A stretch of DNA of 64,000 nt from the NCBI GenBank assembly GCA_017996845.1, contig JAGOGF010000003.1, positions 1 to 64,000 of the forward strand. Reading direction: 5' to 3'. The notes below the pieces were generated by a model. It ran no database searches. It saw only the letters and a list, made by a program, of their open reading frames with translations, and was not told the origin of the DNA. Within the stretch, counting starts at the first letter, position 1. Each line of letters begins with the position of its first letter. Below are positions 55,761 through 64,000 of the stretch, one piece after another. The position numbers and the translations under genes are program-made. The stretch comes from Butyrivibrio sp. GTDB lineage: Bacteria > Bacillota_A > Clostridia > Lachnospirales > Lachnospiraceae.

Positions 55761-57263
55761 ATGAGAATTACTGCCGGTAAATGGCTGGGTACCATATTTA
55801 TGGTTGTTCTGCTGATACTGGTGACAGGTTACCTGGCGTTGTCACTGTATTACATGAATCGTTTTCCATATGGTACCTGGATCAATCAGATTTATTGTAC
55901 CGGGAAGAGTGTGGCACAGGTCAGCCACATACTCTCACAGCAGAACGAATATAAAGGGATTGCCGTGACAGACACAAACGGTGATACCTTTACTGTTTGT
56001 GCGTCTGATATTGCACTTCAGGCAGATTATACAGCACCGCTTCAGAAGAACATGGATATGCAGAATCCGTTTGCCTGGGGAATTCATCTGATGGAAGAAA
56101 GCCACAGAAATGTCACTGCAGATTATATTTTTGATATGGATCAACTGAATCATATAATCAGTAAGTGGCCGCTCTGGGATAAAGCAGATTCAGACAGAAC
56201 TGTCACGATTGTTCCTACACAGAACGGATATCAGTTACAGAATCAGATGACGGACATCCCTGTAAAAAACAGTATTACGAAGGCGGTTCGTGATGCAATT
56301 GCATCAGGCAAAAAAGAACTGGATCTTGCGGATATTCCGGGATGCTATCAGGATCAGAAACTGACAGAAAGTATGCAATCTGTCTGCGATACTTACAGCA
56401 AAATTGCAGAACTGCAGAATTTTAAGCTGACCTATCTGTTTGGAACACAGAAAAAAGATATCGATGCAACTGCCATATCGGGATGGTTTGTAACACAGCC
56501 AGAACTGGATAAAGTGCGCAGGGAAAGAAAACAGAGAAATAACCCCGGAAGTGGTCTCTTTATTGCTGCGGGCCAGGAAATCTCATTTCCAAAAGATTAT
56601 AGGATTGAAAATGGTTTTGCAACAGATGCAGAGGGAAACCTTCTGATCAGTGAAGCTGCCATGTATTCTTTTTTGCAGGAAATGTTCGGGCAATATGATA
56701 CAATAGGAAGCACCAGGCAGTTTCAGGCTACAAGCGGAAGAAACGTGACAGTTGAAGGCGGAACCTACGGGAATGAAATTGATCTTGGGGAAGAGTTTTC
56801 CTATTTCAAAAATGCTTTTATGAATGGGAAGAGTGGGCAGCGAATTCCCCAGTATACTGTAAAGGCATTGGAACAGGGAGCAGATGATATTGGCGGAACT
56901 TATATTGAAATAGATATGATGGATCAAAAACTATATTATTATGAAGACAGAAAGCTATTGATCACGATGCCTGTTGTGACCGGAAGCATCAAAATGCACA
57001 GACAGACACCGGAAGGTGTATATTATATATACAGTAAGGGAAGAAACAAAGTCCTGAGAGGGCAGGGCTATGCCTCTTTTGTGCATTACTGGATGGCGGT
57101 ATATAAGGGAGTCGGAATACATGATGCATCCTGGAGAGATGAATTCGGAGGAGAAATATATGAAACCGGCGGCTCTCATGGCTGCATCAATGGACCGGGA
57201 GAACAAATCAGCAAACTGTATGGAATGGTTAAAACGGGAACACCGGTTATTCTGTTTGACTGA
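55761..57263 (+). CDS. YkuD-type L,D-transpeptidase with peptidoglycan-binding N-domain
   Basis: A 500-residue membrane-anchored wall enzyme. One N-terminal helix (about 9-30) is followed by two copies of a PG_binding_4-like region (about 40-330) and the YkuD domain (about 370-500). Its active site is SHGCIN with H473 and nucleophile C475. The strand IEIDMMDQKLYYYEDRKLL opens the catalytic fold. It would form 3-3 peptidoglycan crosslinks or attach proteins to the wall. It starts 12 bp after ilvB, so it may be read from the same transcript. Confidence 0.9.
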   Translation: MRITAGKWLGTIFMVVLLILVTGYLALSLYYMNRFPYGTWINQIYCTGKSVAQVSHILSQQNEYKGIAVTDTNGDTFTVCASDIALQADYTAPLQKNMDMQNPFAWGIHLMEESHRNVTADYIFDMDQLNHIISKWPLWDKADSDRTVTIVPTQNGYQLQNQMTDIPVKNSITKAVRDAIASGKKELDLADIPGCYQDQKLTESMQSVCDTYSKIAELQNFKLTYLFGTQKKDIDATAISGWFVTQPELDKVRRERKQRNNPGSGLFIAAGQEISFPKDYRIENGFATDAEGNLLISEAAMYSFLQEMFGQYDTIGSTRQFQATSGRNVTVEGGTYGNEIDLGEEFSYFKNAFMNGKSGQRIPQYTVKALEQGADDIGGTYIEIDMMDQKLYYYEDRKLLITMPVVTGSIKMHRQTPEGVYYIYSKGRNKVLRGQGYASFVHYWMAVYKGVGIHDASWRDEFGGEIYETGGSHGCINGPGEQISKLYGMVKTGTPVILFD

Positions 57264-57268
57264 GATAG

Positions 57269-58378
57269 TTGAAAAATGAAAAACGGATGGTAGAACTGAC
57301 AATGGGGATAAGCTTAGATGCATACAGTAAAATTCCGGTAATCATACCGGCTTATCAACCGGATGAGGAAATGATCGGAGTGATACGTGAACTGCGGCAG
57401 AATGGAGTCAGCAATATTATTGTTGTAGATGATGGAAGCGGCGCAGCATATACAGATCTTTTTCAGCGTGCAAAAGACGAATTCGGCTGCAGTCTGATTT
57501 ATCATGCAGAGAATCTTGGAAAAGGTAGAGCACTGAAAAGTGCTTTTAATATGATTCTCGGAAGTGGAAACGAAGTACTTGGATGTGTGACAATGGATTG
57601 CAGAGGAAGTTTTTTCTGCACAGATATTCTAAAAGTCATGGATGAACTGGCAGCACATCCGGATGAGCTTATCATGGGGAAACGTGTTCTTGATGTAACA
57701 AAGATGACTAAAAAGTCAAGGGCCGGAAACAAAGTATTACAGCTTTCCTTTCATTACCTGGTGGGGATTCTGGTAACAGATGTACAGTCAGGATTACGTG
57801 GCATTCCGGCTTCTTACATGAGAAAACTGATGAATGTAAAAGGTGAACGTTATGAATTTGATACGAATATGCTGATCAACTGTAAGAAAAGTTCAGTTAT
57901 TGTTCGTGAAGTCCCGCTGGAAACGGTATATTCTGCCAGAAGGAATCAGGAACAATATCGTGCAATTCGAGATAATTTATCGATATATCTGACATTTGCA
58001 ACTTATATTTTCACATCCATGTTTGCAAGTATTGTTGATCTGATACTCTTTATGATCTTTTGTGATCTGCTTGGCAGAGTTCATACGCTTACCAGCACGC
58101 AGATGTATGTTGTAATTGCTACAGCAATGGCAAGATGCGTTTCTGCCACCGTAAATTACAGATTGAATTACCGGATTGTATTCAGAACAAAAAGCGTGCA
58201 GACAAGTACTTTTGCAAAATGGGTTATTTTGTGTATCGTACAGATGGCAATGAGTGCGACGGCAGTATCTGTTTTGCATGGATTGATCGGTGGACCTGAG
58301 ATTTTATTCAAGATACCTGTTGATTTCTGCCTGTTCTTTTTCAGCTACTATTTTTCACGTGAGTTTGTATATCAATAG
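57269..58378 (+). CDS. GT2 glycosyltransferase fused to GtrA-like membrane domain
   Basis: A protein of up to 369 residues. The GT2 domain (about 20-225) starts IPVIIPAYQPDEEMIGVI, has IIVVDDGSGAAYTDLF, and a metal-binding MDCRG (in place of the more common DADGQ). GVLVTDVQSGLRGIP-like sequence follows (here GILVTDVQSGLRGIP). The C-terminal part (about 245-365) is a four-helix GtrA-like membrane domain. Such fusions usually make or flip polyprenyl-phosphate sugars. That donor could serve the GT-C protein at 50661-52346, which is inference. The start is uncertain: TTG at 57269, ATG at 57287 or ATG at 57302, none with a strong ribosome site. A terminator follows. Confidence 0.82.
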   Translation: MKNEKRMVELTMGISLDAYSKIPVIIPAYQPDEEMIGVIRELRQNGVSNIIVVDDGSGAAYTDLFQRAKDEFGCSLIYHAENLGKGRALKSAFNMILGSGNEVLGCVTMDCRGSFFCTDILKVMDELAAHPDELIMGKRVLDVTKMTKKSRAGNKVLQLSFHYLVGILVTDVQSGLRGIPASYMRKLMNVKGERYEFDTNMLINCKKSSVIVREVPLETVYSARRNQEQYRAIRDNLSIYLTFATYIFTSMFASIVDLILFMIFCDLLGRVHTLTSTQMYVVIATAMARCVSATVNYRLNYRIVFRTKSVQTSTFAKWVILCIVQMAMSATAVSVLHGLIGGPEILFKIPVDFCLFFFSYYFSREFVYQ

Positions 58379-58437
58379 CGTGAACTTCCCTTTTTTAATT
58401 TCTAAAAACTGTGAATTTGATATCTGACCTGCACATT

Positions 58438-58474
58438 AAGACAACGCCGCAAGTGATGGGGTTGTCTTTTTTAT
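58438..58474 (+). terminator. Rho-independent terminator after the GT2-GtrA gene
   Basis: An 8-bp perfect stem AAGACAAC/GTTGTCTT with a 15-nt loop ends in a run of T. It closes the transcription unit that begins around leuB. Confidence 0.75.
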
Positions 58475-58990
58475 ATATTTTCAAAAAAATATTTGTAAAA
58501 TATAAAAGGCAATCGATATTATAAAAAACCATTCAAAGAACAATACAATTGATCAATCAGGAAACTAAAAAAGAAGATAAAAAAAGAAATATAAAGGAAT
58601 AGAAAAAAGAAGATAGAAAAAGAAATATAAAATAGAAAAAGCAAAAAGAAAATACGGAAAATAGAAAGAAATAGGAAAAGTAAGAAGAGAAAAATAAGGA
58701 AGAAGCAGAAAAAAAGTAAAAATATAGTAAATAATACAATAATAAAAGCGCGATAAAAATATATGATAACGTTATAAAAATGAAATATTAGAAAATATTT
58801 GAATGTATAAAATACATATAGAATATAAAAGATAAAAATGCAACATCCATGAAAAGTGAACGCTATATTTTGATATAGTGTATATACGGTATAAAAATAC
58901 AGTATGAAATTAAAGAGTGCACAAAAAAGTAAAAACAAAATTGTTTGAATTTTAAAAATAAAAAATTAAATAACAAATATTATGAAAAGA
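58475..58990. repeat. AT-rich, purine-biased non-coding tract with a 36-bp imperfect tandem repeat
   Basis: About 500 bp with no credible gene. From about 58560 to 58760 the forward strand is almost pure A and G, with short motifs such as AGAAGATA and AGAAATATAAA repeated. The clearest repeat is 58567-58602 followed directly by 58603-58635, identical except for one A/G change and a 3-base deletion. Further degraded copies trail to about 58680. Beyond 58740 the DNA is AT-rich without the purine bias. A small palindrome AAACAA-AA-TTGTTT lies at 58933-58946. It separates a terminator from the serC promoter. Confidence 0.7.
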
Positions 58991-58994
58991 CATA

Positions 58995-59022
58995 TTGACA
59001 AAAAAAATAATGAGAATAAAAT
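58995..59022 (+). promoter_or_regulatory. Sigma-A promoter of the serC operon
   Basis: TTGACA (58995-59000), a perfect -35, and TAAAAT (59017-59022) are separated by 16 bp. serC starts 67 bp further on behind GGAGG. The leader has a short CACC/GGTG pairing but no recognised riboswitch. Confidence 0.75.
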
Positions 59023-59088
59023 GAAAAATAAGTAAAAATACAGCACCGCAATACAGACAAAGGTGTCAGGTGACGGAGGAAAAGAAAA

Positions 59089-60171
59089 ATGTCCAGAGTA
59101 TATAATTTTTCAGCGGGTCCGGCGGTATTACCGGAAGAGGTATTAAAGCAGGCGGCAAGTGAAATGCTTGATTATCAGGGATGCGGCATGTCAATCAATG
59201 AGATGAGTCATCGTTCCAAAACCTTTGATGGTGTAATCCAGACAGCAGAACAGGATCTTCGCGAGCTGATGAATATTCCGGATAATTATAAGGTTCTTTT
59301 CCTGCAGGGCGGTGCAAGCCAGCAGTTTGCAGCAATTCCGATGAACCTGATGAAGAATAAAAAAGCCGCGTATATTATTACCGGACAGTGGGCAAAAAAG
59401 GCATATCAGGAAGCACAGAAATATGGAGAAGCAGTTGCAGTGGCATCCAGTGCAGATAAGACGTTCTCATATATACCGGACTGCTCAGATCTGGATATTC
59501 CCGAAGATGCAGATTATGTATATATTTGTGAGAACAATACAATTTACGGAACCAAATTTCATACACTTCCCAATACCAAGGGACATGATCTGGTTGCAGA
59601 TGTTTCTTCCTGCTTTTTGTCAGAACCGGTAGATGTTTCCAAATATGGCATTATTTATGGCGGCGTACAGAAGAATGTCGGACCGGCAGGTATGGTGATC
59701 AGCATCATTCGTGAAGATCTGATTCGGGATGATGTAATGCCATTTTGCCCTACGATGCTCAAATTTAAGACACAGGCAGATAACGGTTCTTTATATAACA
59801 CACCGAATTGCTGGAGCATTTATATGTGCGGGCTGGTATTCAAATGGCTCAAGGCACAGGGCGGTCTTACCCAGATGAAGATACGGAATGAGGAAAAGGC
59901 AGCAATTTTGTATGACTATCTGGATCAGAGTGCAATGTTCAAGGGAACCGTTTGCAAAGAGGATCGTTCGCTGATGAATGTTCCGTTCATAACAGACAGT
60001 GAAGAGCTCAATGCCAGGTTTATTGCAGAAGCAACAAAAGCCGGATTTGTAAGTCTGAAAGGACACAGAACGGTTGGCGGAATGAGAGCGAGCATCTATA
60101 ATGCGATGCCAAAGGAAGGCATTCAGAAACTCGTTAACTTTATGGCTGATTTTGAAAAAAACAACAAATAA
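59089..60171 (+). CDS. serC: Phosphoserine aminotransferase
   Basis: A 360-residue PLP enzyme that makes 3-phosphoserine from 3-phosphohydroxypyruvate and glutamate. Motifs are YNFSAGPAVLPEEVLKQA at the N-terminus, EMSHRSKTFDGVI, LFLQGGASQQFAAIPMNL, and the PLP-lysine block YGGVQKNVGPAGM. The C-terminal GGMRASIYNAMP is typical. It has its own promoter and a GGAGG site, and heads the serC-serA-DUF1015 group. Confidence 0.97.
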   Translation: MSRVYNFSAGPAVLPEEVLKQAASEMLDYQGCGMSINEMSHRSKTFDGVIQTAEQDLRELMNIPDNYKVLFLQGGASQQFAAIPMNLMKNKKAAYIITGQWAKKAYQEAQKYGEAVAVASSADKTFSYIPDCSDLDIPEDADYVYICENNTIYGTKFHTLPNTKGHDLVADVSSCFLSEPVDVSKYGIIYGGVQKNVGPAGMVISIIREDLIRDDVMPFCPTMLKFKTQADNGSLYNTPNCWSIYMCGLVFKWLKAQGGLTQMKIRNEEKAAILYDYLDQSAMFKGTVCKEDRSLMNVPFITDSEELNARFIAEATKAGFVSLKGHRTVGGMRASIYNAMPKEGIQKLVNFMADFEKNNK

Positions 60172-60202
60172 ATTTTCATCGACAGTGAAAAAGGAGAAAA
60201 AG

Positions 60203-61372
60203 ATGTATCAATATAAATGTTTGAATCCAATTGCAAAGATCGGTCTGAATAATTTCTCGGATCAGTTTGAAGCGGTTGATAGTGTAGATGATGCACATGG
60301 CATTCTGGTCAGAAGTGCACAGATGCTGGAAATGGAATTTTCTGACAAGCTGTTATGTATTGCACGTGCAGGAGCTGGCGTAAACAACATTCCACTGGAA
60401 AAATGTGCAGAAAAGGGAATTGTTGTATTCAATACACCGGGTGCAAATGCAAATGGCGTTAAGGAAATGGTCCTGGCAGCAATGCTTCTGGCATCCAGAG
60501 ATATCATCGGCGGTGTGGAATGGGTTAAGTCCAATGCAGGTGATCCGGAAATTGCGAAACTGACAGAAAAAGCCAAGAAAAAGTTTGCAGGAACCGAGAT
60601 CATGGGTAAGAAACTTGGCATCATAGGTCTTGGTGCAATCGGGGTACGTGTTGCCAATGCAGCCAAAAATCTCGGTATGGATGTATATGGATATGATCCA
60701 TATCTGTCTGTTGATGCGGCATGGAGTTTGTCCAGTGATGTCAAACATGTTACCAATGTGGATGATATTTATTCCAAATGTGACATTATCACGGTTCATG
60801 TTCCGGCACTGGATGCTACAAAAGGAATGATTAATGTAGAAGCAATTGCAAAGATGAAAAAAGGAGTGATCCTTCTGAATCTTGCAAGAGATATTCTGGC
60901 AAATGAAGCAGATGTCCTTTCTGGAATCAATTCCGGAAAAATCCGCAGATATGTAACAGATTTCCCGAACAGTACGATTGCAGGACATGACGGTTGTATT
61001 GTAATACCGCATCTGGGAGCATCTACTGAAGAGTCAGAAGACAACTGCGCTGTTAAGGCAGTTATTGAGATGATGAACTATCTGGAAAACGGTAATATTA
61101 ATAACAGCGTAAATTATCCGAACTGTGATATGGGTATTTGCATCAAACCCAGAATTGCTATTTTTCATAAAAATATTGCCAATATGATCAGCCAGTTTAC
61201 CAATCGGATTGGTTCTGCAGGTTACAATATTTCGGATATGACCAACAAATCAAAAGGTGACCTTGCCTATACAATGATTGATTGTGAGACAGAAATTACG
61301 GATGAACTGATCAAAAGTCTCTCTGAAATTGACGGGGTATATCGTGTCAGAGTTGTAAAAAAAACGATTTAA
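60203..61372 (+). CDS. serA: D-3-phosphoglycerate dehydrogenase
   Basis: A 389-residue NAD-dependent enzyme that commits 3-phosphoglycerate to serine. The substrate half has IARAGAGVNNIPLEKCAEKG and FNTPGANANGVKEMVLAAML. The Rossmann motif is LGIIGLGAIGVRVANAAKNLG, followed by VHVPALDATKGMIN and NLARDILANEADV. The catalytic His is in IPHLGASTEESEDNCA. A C-terminal ACT-like domain (about 310-389) could allow serine feedback. Start 60203 follows AAGGAG. A terminator follows. Confidence 0.95.
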   Translation: MYQYKCLNPIAKIGLNNFSDQFEAVDSVDDAHGILVRSAQMLEMEFSDKLLCIARAGAGVNNIPLEKCAEKGIVVFNTPGANANGVKEMVLAAMLLASRDIIGGVEWVKSNAGDPEIAKLTEKAKKKFAGTEIMGKKLGIIGLGAIGVRVANAAKNLGMDVYGYDPYLSVDAAWSLSSDVKHVTNVDDIYSKCDIITVHVPALDATKGMINVEAIAKMKKGVILLNLARDILANEADVLSGINSGKIRRYVTDFPNSTIAGHDGCIVIPHLGASTEESEDNCAVKAVIEMMNYLENGNINNSVNYPNCDMGICIKPRIAIFHKNIANMISQFTNRIGSAGYNISDMTNKSKGDLAYTMIDCETEITDELIKSLSEIDGVYRVRVVKKTI

Positions 61373-61384
61373 AAAACTGTAAAA

Positions 61385-61415
61385 GAGGCAGTCACTTGTG
61401 GTGGCTGCCTTTTTT
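61385..61415 (+). terminator. Rho-independent terminator after serA
   Basis: The stem AGGCAG-CAC/GTG-CTGCCT has one mismatched pair and is followed by six T. It separates serA from the DUF1015 gene and may be partial, since that gene lacks an evident promoter of its own. Confidence 0.85.
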
Positions 61416-61467
61416 ACTGATTTATATAATACAAATAATCAGACTAAGCAGACTGAAAAGGAGTAAA

Positions 61468-62712
61468 ATGGCAAAAATCAGGCCCTTTGAAGCAATCAGA
61501 CCACGCGCTGAACTGGTAGGACATGTTGCTGCGCTGCCGTACGATGTATATGATAATGCAGAAGCCAGAGTACAGACACAAAAAGAACCGCTTTCTTTCC
61601 TGGCAATAGATCGTCCGGAGACACAGTTTGAACCGGATTGCGACATGTATGCTGATCGAATCTATACAAAGGCACATGATCTTTTATGGGAACAGATCCG
61701 GCAGGGGATTTTTGTACGGGATCAGTCGAAATGTTATTATATCTATGAACAATCCATAAACGAACGCTCACAGACCGGAATTGTCGGATGTGCGGCAATA
61801 GATGATTATATAAGCGGCGTGATCAAAAAGCATGAAAATACCAGACAGGAAAAGGAGCAGGACAGAATTCGTCATGTGGATGCCTGCAACGCCCAGACAG
61901 GACCGATATTTCTGTGCTACAGGGACAGGCAGGAAATTGATGCATGCGTGGAACGGATAAAGAAATCACAGGAACCAATATACAACTTTACGTCTGTTGA
62001 TCAGGTACATAACCGTGTATGGAAGGTATCGGCAGAACAGGATATTCTTTTTTTGCAGAATGCATTTGAACAGATCGGTGAAATCTATATTGCAGACGGC
62101 CATCACAGGTGTTCTTCTGCAGTAAAGGTCGGACTGAAGAGAAGACAGGAAGATCCGATGCCGACAGGAGGTAAAGAATATGACTTTTTCCTCTCTGTAT
62201 TGTTTCCGGATAATCAGTTGATGATCATGGATTATAATCGTGTCGTCAGAGATCTTAACGGGATGGATACGGAAACTTTTCTGCAGAAGATCGACGGGAA
62301 TTTTCAAATCAGCAAACCGCAGGCAAATGTAATGGTGCCGGCAGTAAAAGGACAGTTCGGATTGTATCTGGAGAATAAGTGGTATCTTCTGGAGGCAAAG
62401 AAGGAAATTTGTTCTGAGGATGCGGTCGAGGGACTGGATGTATCGATCCTGCAAAAAAATATTCTTGAACCTGTTCTTGGGATTAATGATCCCCGAACGG
62501 ATAAGCGAATAGACTTTGTAGGTGGGATCAGAGGAACAGATGAACTGGAACGCAGATGCCGGGAGGATATGAAGCTTGCATTTGCGATGCATCCGACTTC
62601 TATACAGGAATTATTTTGCGTAGCGGATGCAGACAGGCTGATGCCGCCCAAATCAACCTGGTTTGAACCGAAACTTCTCAGTGGGTTATTTATTCACGAT
62701 ATTATGAATTAA
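61468..62712 (+). CDS. DUF1015 family protein
   Basis: A 414-residue soluble protein of the DUF1015 family, whose molecular role is not established. The N-terminus IRPFEAIRPRAELVGHVAAL and PYDVYDNAEAR, together with the signature IADGHHRCSSA, is characteristic. It lies next to serC-serA, which is a frequent neighbourhood for this family and hints at a link to serine or phosphoserine metabolism. The start at 61468 follows AAAGGAG. The in-frame ATG/GTG region upstream lies inside the serA terminator and is rejected. A strong terminator follows. Confidence 0.88.
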   Translation: MAKIRPFEAIRPRAELVGHVAALPYDVYDNAEARVQTQKEPLSFLAIDRPETQFEPDCDMYADRIYTKAHDLLWEQIRQGIFVRDQSKCYYIYEQSINERSQTGIVGCAAIDDYISGVIKKHENTRQEKEQDRIRHVDACNAQTGPIFLCYRDRQEIDACVERIKKSQEPIYNFTSVDQVHNRVWKVSAEQDILFLQNAFEQIGEIYIADGHHRCSSAVKVGLKRRQEDPMPTGGKEYDFFLSVLFPDNQLMIMDYNRVVRDLNGMDTETFLQKIDGNFQISKPQANVMVPAVKGQFGLYLENKWYLLEAKKEICSEDAVEGLDVSILQKNILEPVLGINDPRTDKRIDFVGGIRGTDELERRCREDMKLAFAMHPTSIQELFCVADADRLMPPKSTWFEPKLLSGLFIHDIMN

Positions 62713-62722
62713 TGGTACAATT

Positions 62723-62755
62723 AGATTCAGATGGATAACCATCTGAATCTTTTTT
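62723..62755 (+). terminator. Rho-independent terminator after the DUF1015 gene
   Basis: A perfect 12-bp stem AGATTCAGATGG/CCATCTGAATCT with loop ATAA is followed by T5-6. Confidence 0.95.
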
Positions 62756-62795
62756 GGTTGAATCAATATTGCAATTTCAGAGAAGGAGATCAAAG

Positions 62796-64000
62796 GTGAA
62801 TAATAAACTCTATAAACTGATGAACTGGCCTGAAATAGAAGAAATCATTTATTCGGATGGAGACAATCCGCACAGAATCCTTGGCGCGCATAAGGTGGGA
62901 AATTTACTGCTGATCCAGACCTTTCAGCCGAATGCGAAGCACGTCACTGTGGTGACGGAGGAAAATGATAAAAGATATGAAATGGAGCTTGCAGACGAGG
63001 CAGGATTTTATGCTGCTTTGGTTCCTCTTAAGGAAGGAACACGTTACCATTATGAATTAACGGATGAACGGGGAGAGAATACCGATTTGTATGACCCGTA
63101 CTTTTTTGAACCATTGTTGGACCGGGAGGACTGTATCAAATTTAACAGTGGCATACATTATCACATCGATAGCAGATTGGGTGCGCACCCAATGAAAAGA
63201 GACGGGATTCGTGGTGTGAATTTTGCTGTCTGGGCACCGGAAGCCTCCAGAGTGAGCGTAGTCGGTAACTTTAATAACTGGGATGGACGAATCCACCAGA
63301 TGCGCAGACTTGAACCAACCGGGATATTTGAAATATTTGTTCCCGAAGTAAATGTCGGAGATGAATATCAGTTTGAAATTCGGATTAAAAGCGGACTGGT
63401 ATACAGAAGACCTGACCCGTATATGCTGCGCTGCAGGGATACATCAGGTGAAATATCCATTGTCAGTGAGATCGGAATGATCTCATGGGAGGACGATGAC
63501 TGGATTACAGCCAGAAAGAAGTATGACAAGCAGGAATCACCGCTTTCTGTCTGTGAGATGGCGCTGGACAGTGTTGCAGAGGAGTGTGCACTTGCAGGAG
63601 AAAGTACCAATTATCGTAATCTTGCACAATATGTGCGTAAACACATGAAAGCCTGTGGGTTTAATGCGCTTGAACTGCTTCCTGTTATGGAACATACAGA
63701 ACAGCACAGATACGATGTAACGGGATATTTTGCACTCAAATCCGCATATGGAACCGCACAGGATTTTATGGCATTTGTGAATGAGATGCATAAAGATGGA
63801 ATCCGTGTGATTTTGGATTTCCCTATGACTTTTTTTCAAAAAACAGAAACCGGACTGGCATGTTATGATGGAAGCTGTCTCTATGAATATGCTGATCCTG
63901 TCAAAGCGATGCAGCCCGGAACAGACCGCCTGATTTTTGATTATGGCCGTAAACAGGTAACAAATTATTTATTGTCCTGTGCACTTTTCTGGATAGAAAA
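62796..64000 (+). CDS. Glycogen branching enzyme homologue, divergent, 3' end outside window
   Basis: An open frame of 401 codons runs off the window end. A GTG start at 62796 follows GAAGGAG at good spacing. An N-terminal domain (about 1-110, NPHRILGAHKVGN and DPYFFEPLL) is followed by the CBM48 domain (about 125-220) with RGVNFAVWAPEASRVSVVGN and FNNWDGRIHQMRR. The start of the GH13 barrel has GFNALELLPVMEH, DVTGYFALKSAYGT, LYEYADP and IFDYGRKQVTNYLLSCALFW, all matching GlgB. However the usual IYEVHLGSW, the GSWGYQ loop and the region I motif DWVPxHF are replaced (LSVCEMALDS, HRYDVTG, DFPMTFF). The region I His is missing. It may be a non-catalytic or altered paralogue. Catalytic regions II-IV lie beyond the window. 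Confidence 0.8.
   Translation, partial: MNNKLYKLMNWPEIEEIIYSDGDNPHRILGAHKVGNLLLIQTFQPNAKHVTVVTEENDKRYEMELADEAGFYAALVPLKEGTRYHYELTDERGENTDLYDPYFFEPLLDREDCIKFNSGIHYHIDSRLGAHPMKRDGIRGVNFAVWAPEASRVSVVGNFNNWDGRIHQMRRLEPTGIFEIFVPEVNVGDEYQFEIRIKSGLVYRRPDPYMLRCRDTSGEISIVSEIGMISWEDDDWITARKKYDKQESPLSVCEMALDSVAEECALAGESTNYRNLAQYVRKHMKACGFNALELLPVMEHTEQHRYDVTGYFALKSAYGTAQDFMAFVNEMHKDGIRVILDFPMTFFQKTETGLACYDGSCLYEYADPVKAMQPGTDRLIFDYGRKQVTNYLLSCALFWIE

Noticed and set aside
58519..58938. Reverse-strand open frame of 139 codons rich in Phe, Leu, Ile and Tyr
   Set aside because: It is the low-complexity complement of the purine-rich tract. It has no ribosome site, and its composition follows the repeat rather than a protein family.
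1..64000. tRNA or rRNA genes, CRISPR arrays, insertion sequences, prophage, integrase or attachment sites
   Set aside because: I looked for these on both strands and saw no convincing instance. Short tRNA-like stretches could be missed by eye.

Overview
The window reads as chromosomal DNA of a Gram-positive anaerobe of the class Clostridia, most likely a gut Lachnospiraceae species. The grounds are the gene content: a CBS-domain family II pyrophosphatase, a short ProB without PUA domain, an NfnAB-type flavoprotein pair, formate-THF ligase with FolD, a phoH/HD-membrane-protein/ybeY block, a SpoVB-like flippase, paired YhgE/Pip proteins and a serC-serA-DUF1015 block. AGGAGG-type ribosome sites and moderate to low GC fit this. 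No rRNA, tRNA, CRISPR array, insertion sequence or phage gene was seen. The placement below class level is inference.

Layout. 1-900: the 3' part of metY, interrupted by an in-frame stop, then a promoter-operator-terminator stretch and a DtxR/MntR-type regulator. 1296-8547: RNA modification and housekeeping (RsmF-like methyltransferase, hybrid histidine kinase, rhodanese-TtcA fusion, CBS pyrophosphatase, TcdA). 8544-13470: two YhgE/Pip membrane proteins flanking a small membrane protein. 13487-14895: a lone flagellar hook gene with a sigma-D-like promoter. 14981-26098: proB, a reverse-strand hypothetical gene, ftsK/spoIIIE, fhs, folD, a zinc-ribbon membrane protein and nfnA-nfnB. 26238-39329: membrane proteins, rlmH, phoH, a degenerate PgpH-like protein, ybeY, a flippase, two FAD oxidoreductases, 5-formyl-THF cyclo-ligase, a lipoprotein, proA and a two-domain class II aldolase protein. 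39326-43784 (reverse): a polyamine ABC transporter operon led by an XRE-cupin regulator with a strong promoter. 43910-49333: lactonase, aroC (reverse), a 130-bp cloverleaf-like palindromic element, a VanY-type carboxypeptidase, tgt and yajC. 49550-58378: leuB, a GT-C membrane protein, ilvD, ilvB, an L,D-transpeptidase and a GT2-GtrA glycosyltransferase. 58379-59088: a non-coding, strongly purine-biased tract. 59089-64000: serC, serA, DUF1015, and the first two thirds of a divergent glycogen branching enzyme that runs off the window.

Functionally this is mostly core metabolism: amino acids (Met, Pro, Leu/Ile/Val, Ser, chorismate), one-carbon folate metabolism (fhs, folD, 5-FCL) tied to NADPH/ferredoxin balance (nfnAB), translation quality (rlmH, ybeY, tgt, ttcA, tcdA, rsmF), polyamine uptake and cell envelope. 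The points that most deserve a second look are the cloverleaf palindrome at 46292-46421, the YhgE/Pip sandwich, the PgpH-like protein that has lost its HD aspartate, the branching-enzyme homologue with altered active-site motifs, the orphan flgE, the metY nonsense codon and the purine-rich tract before serC.
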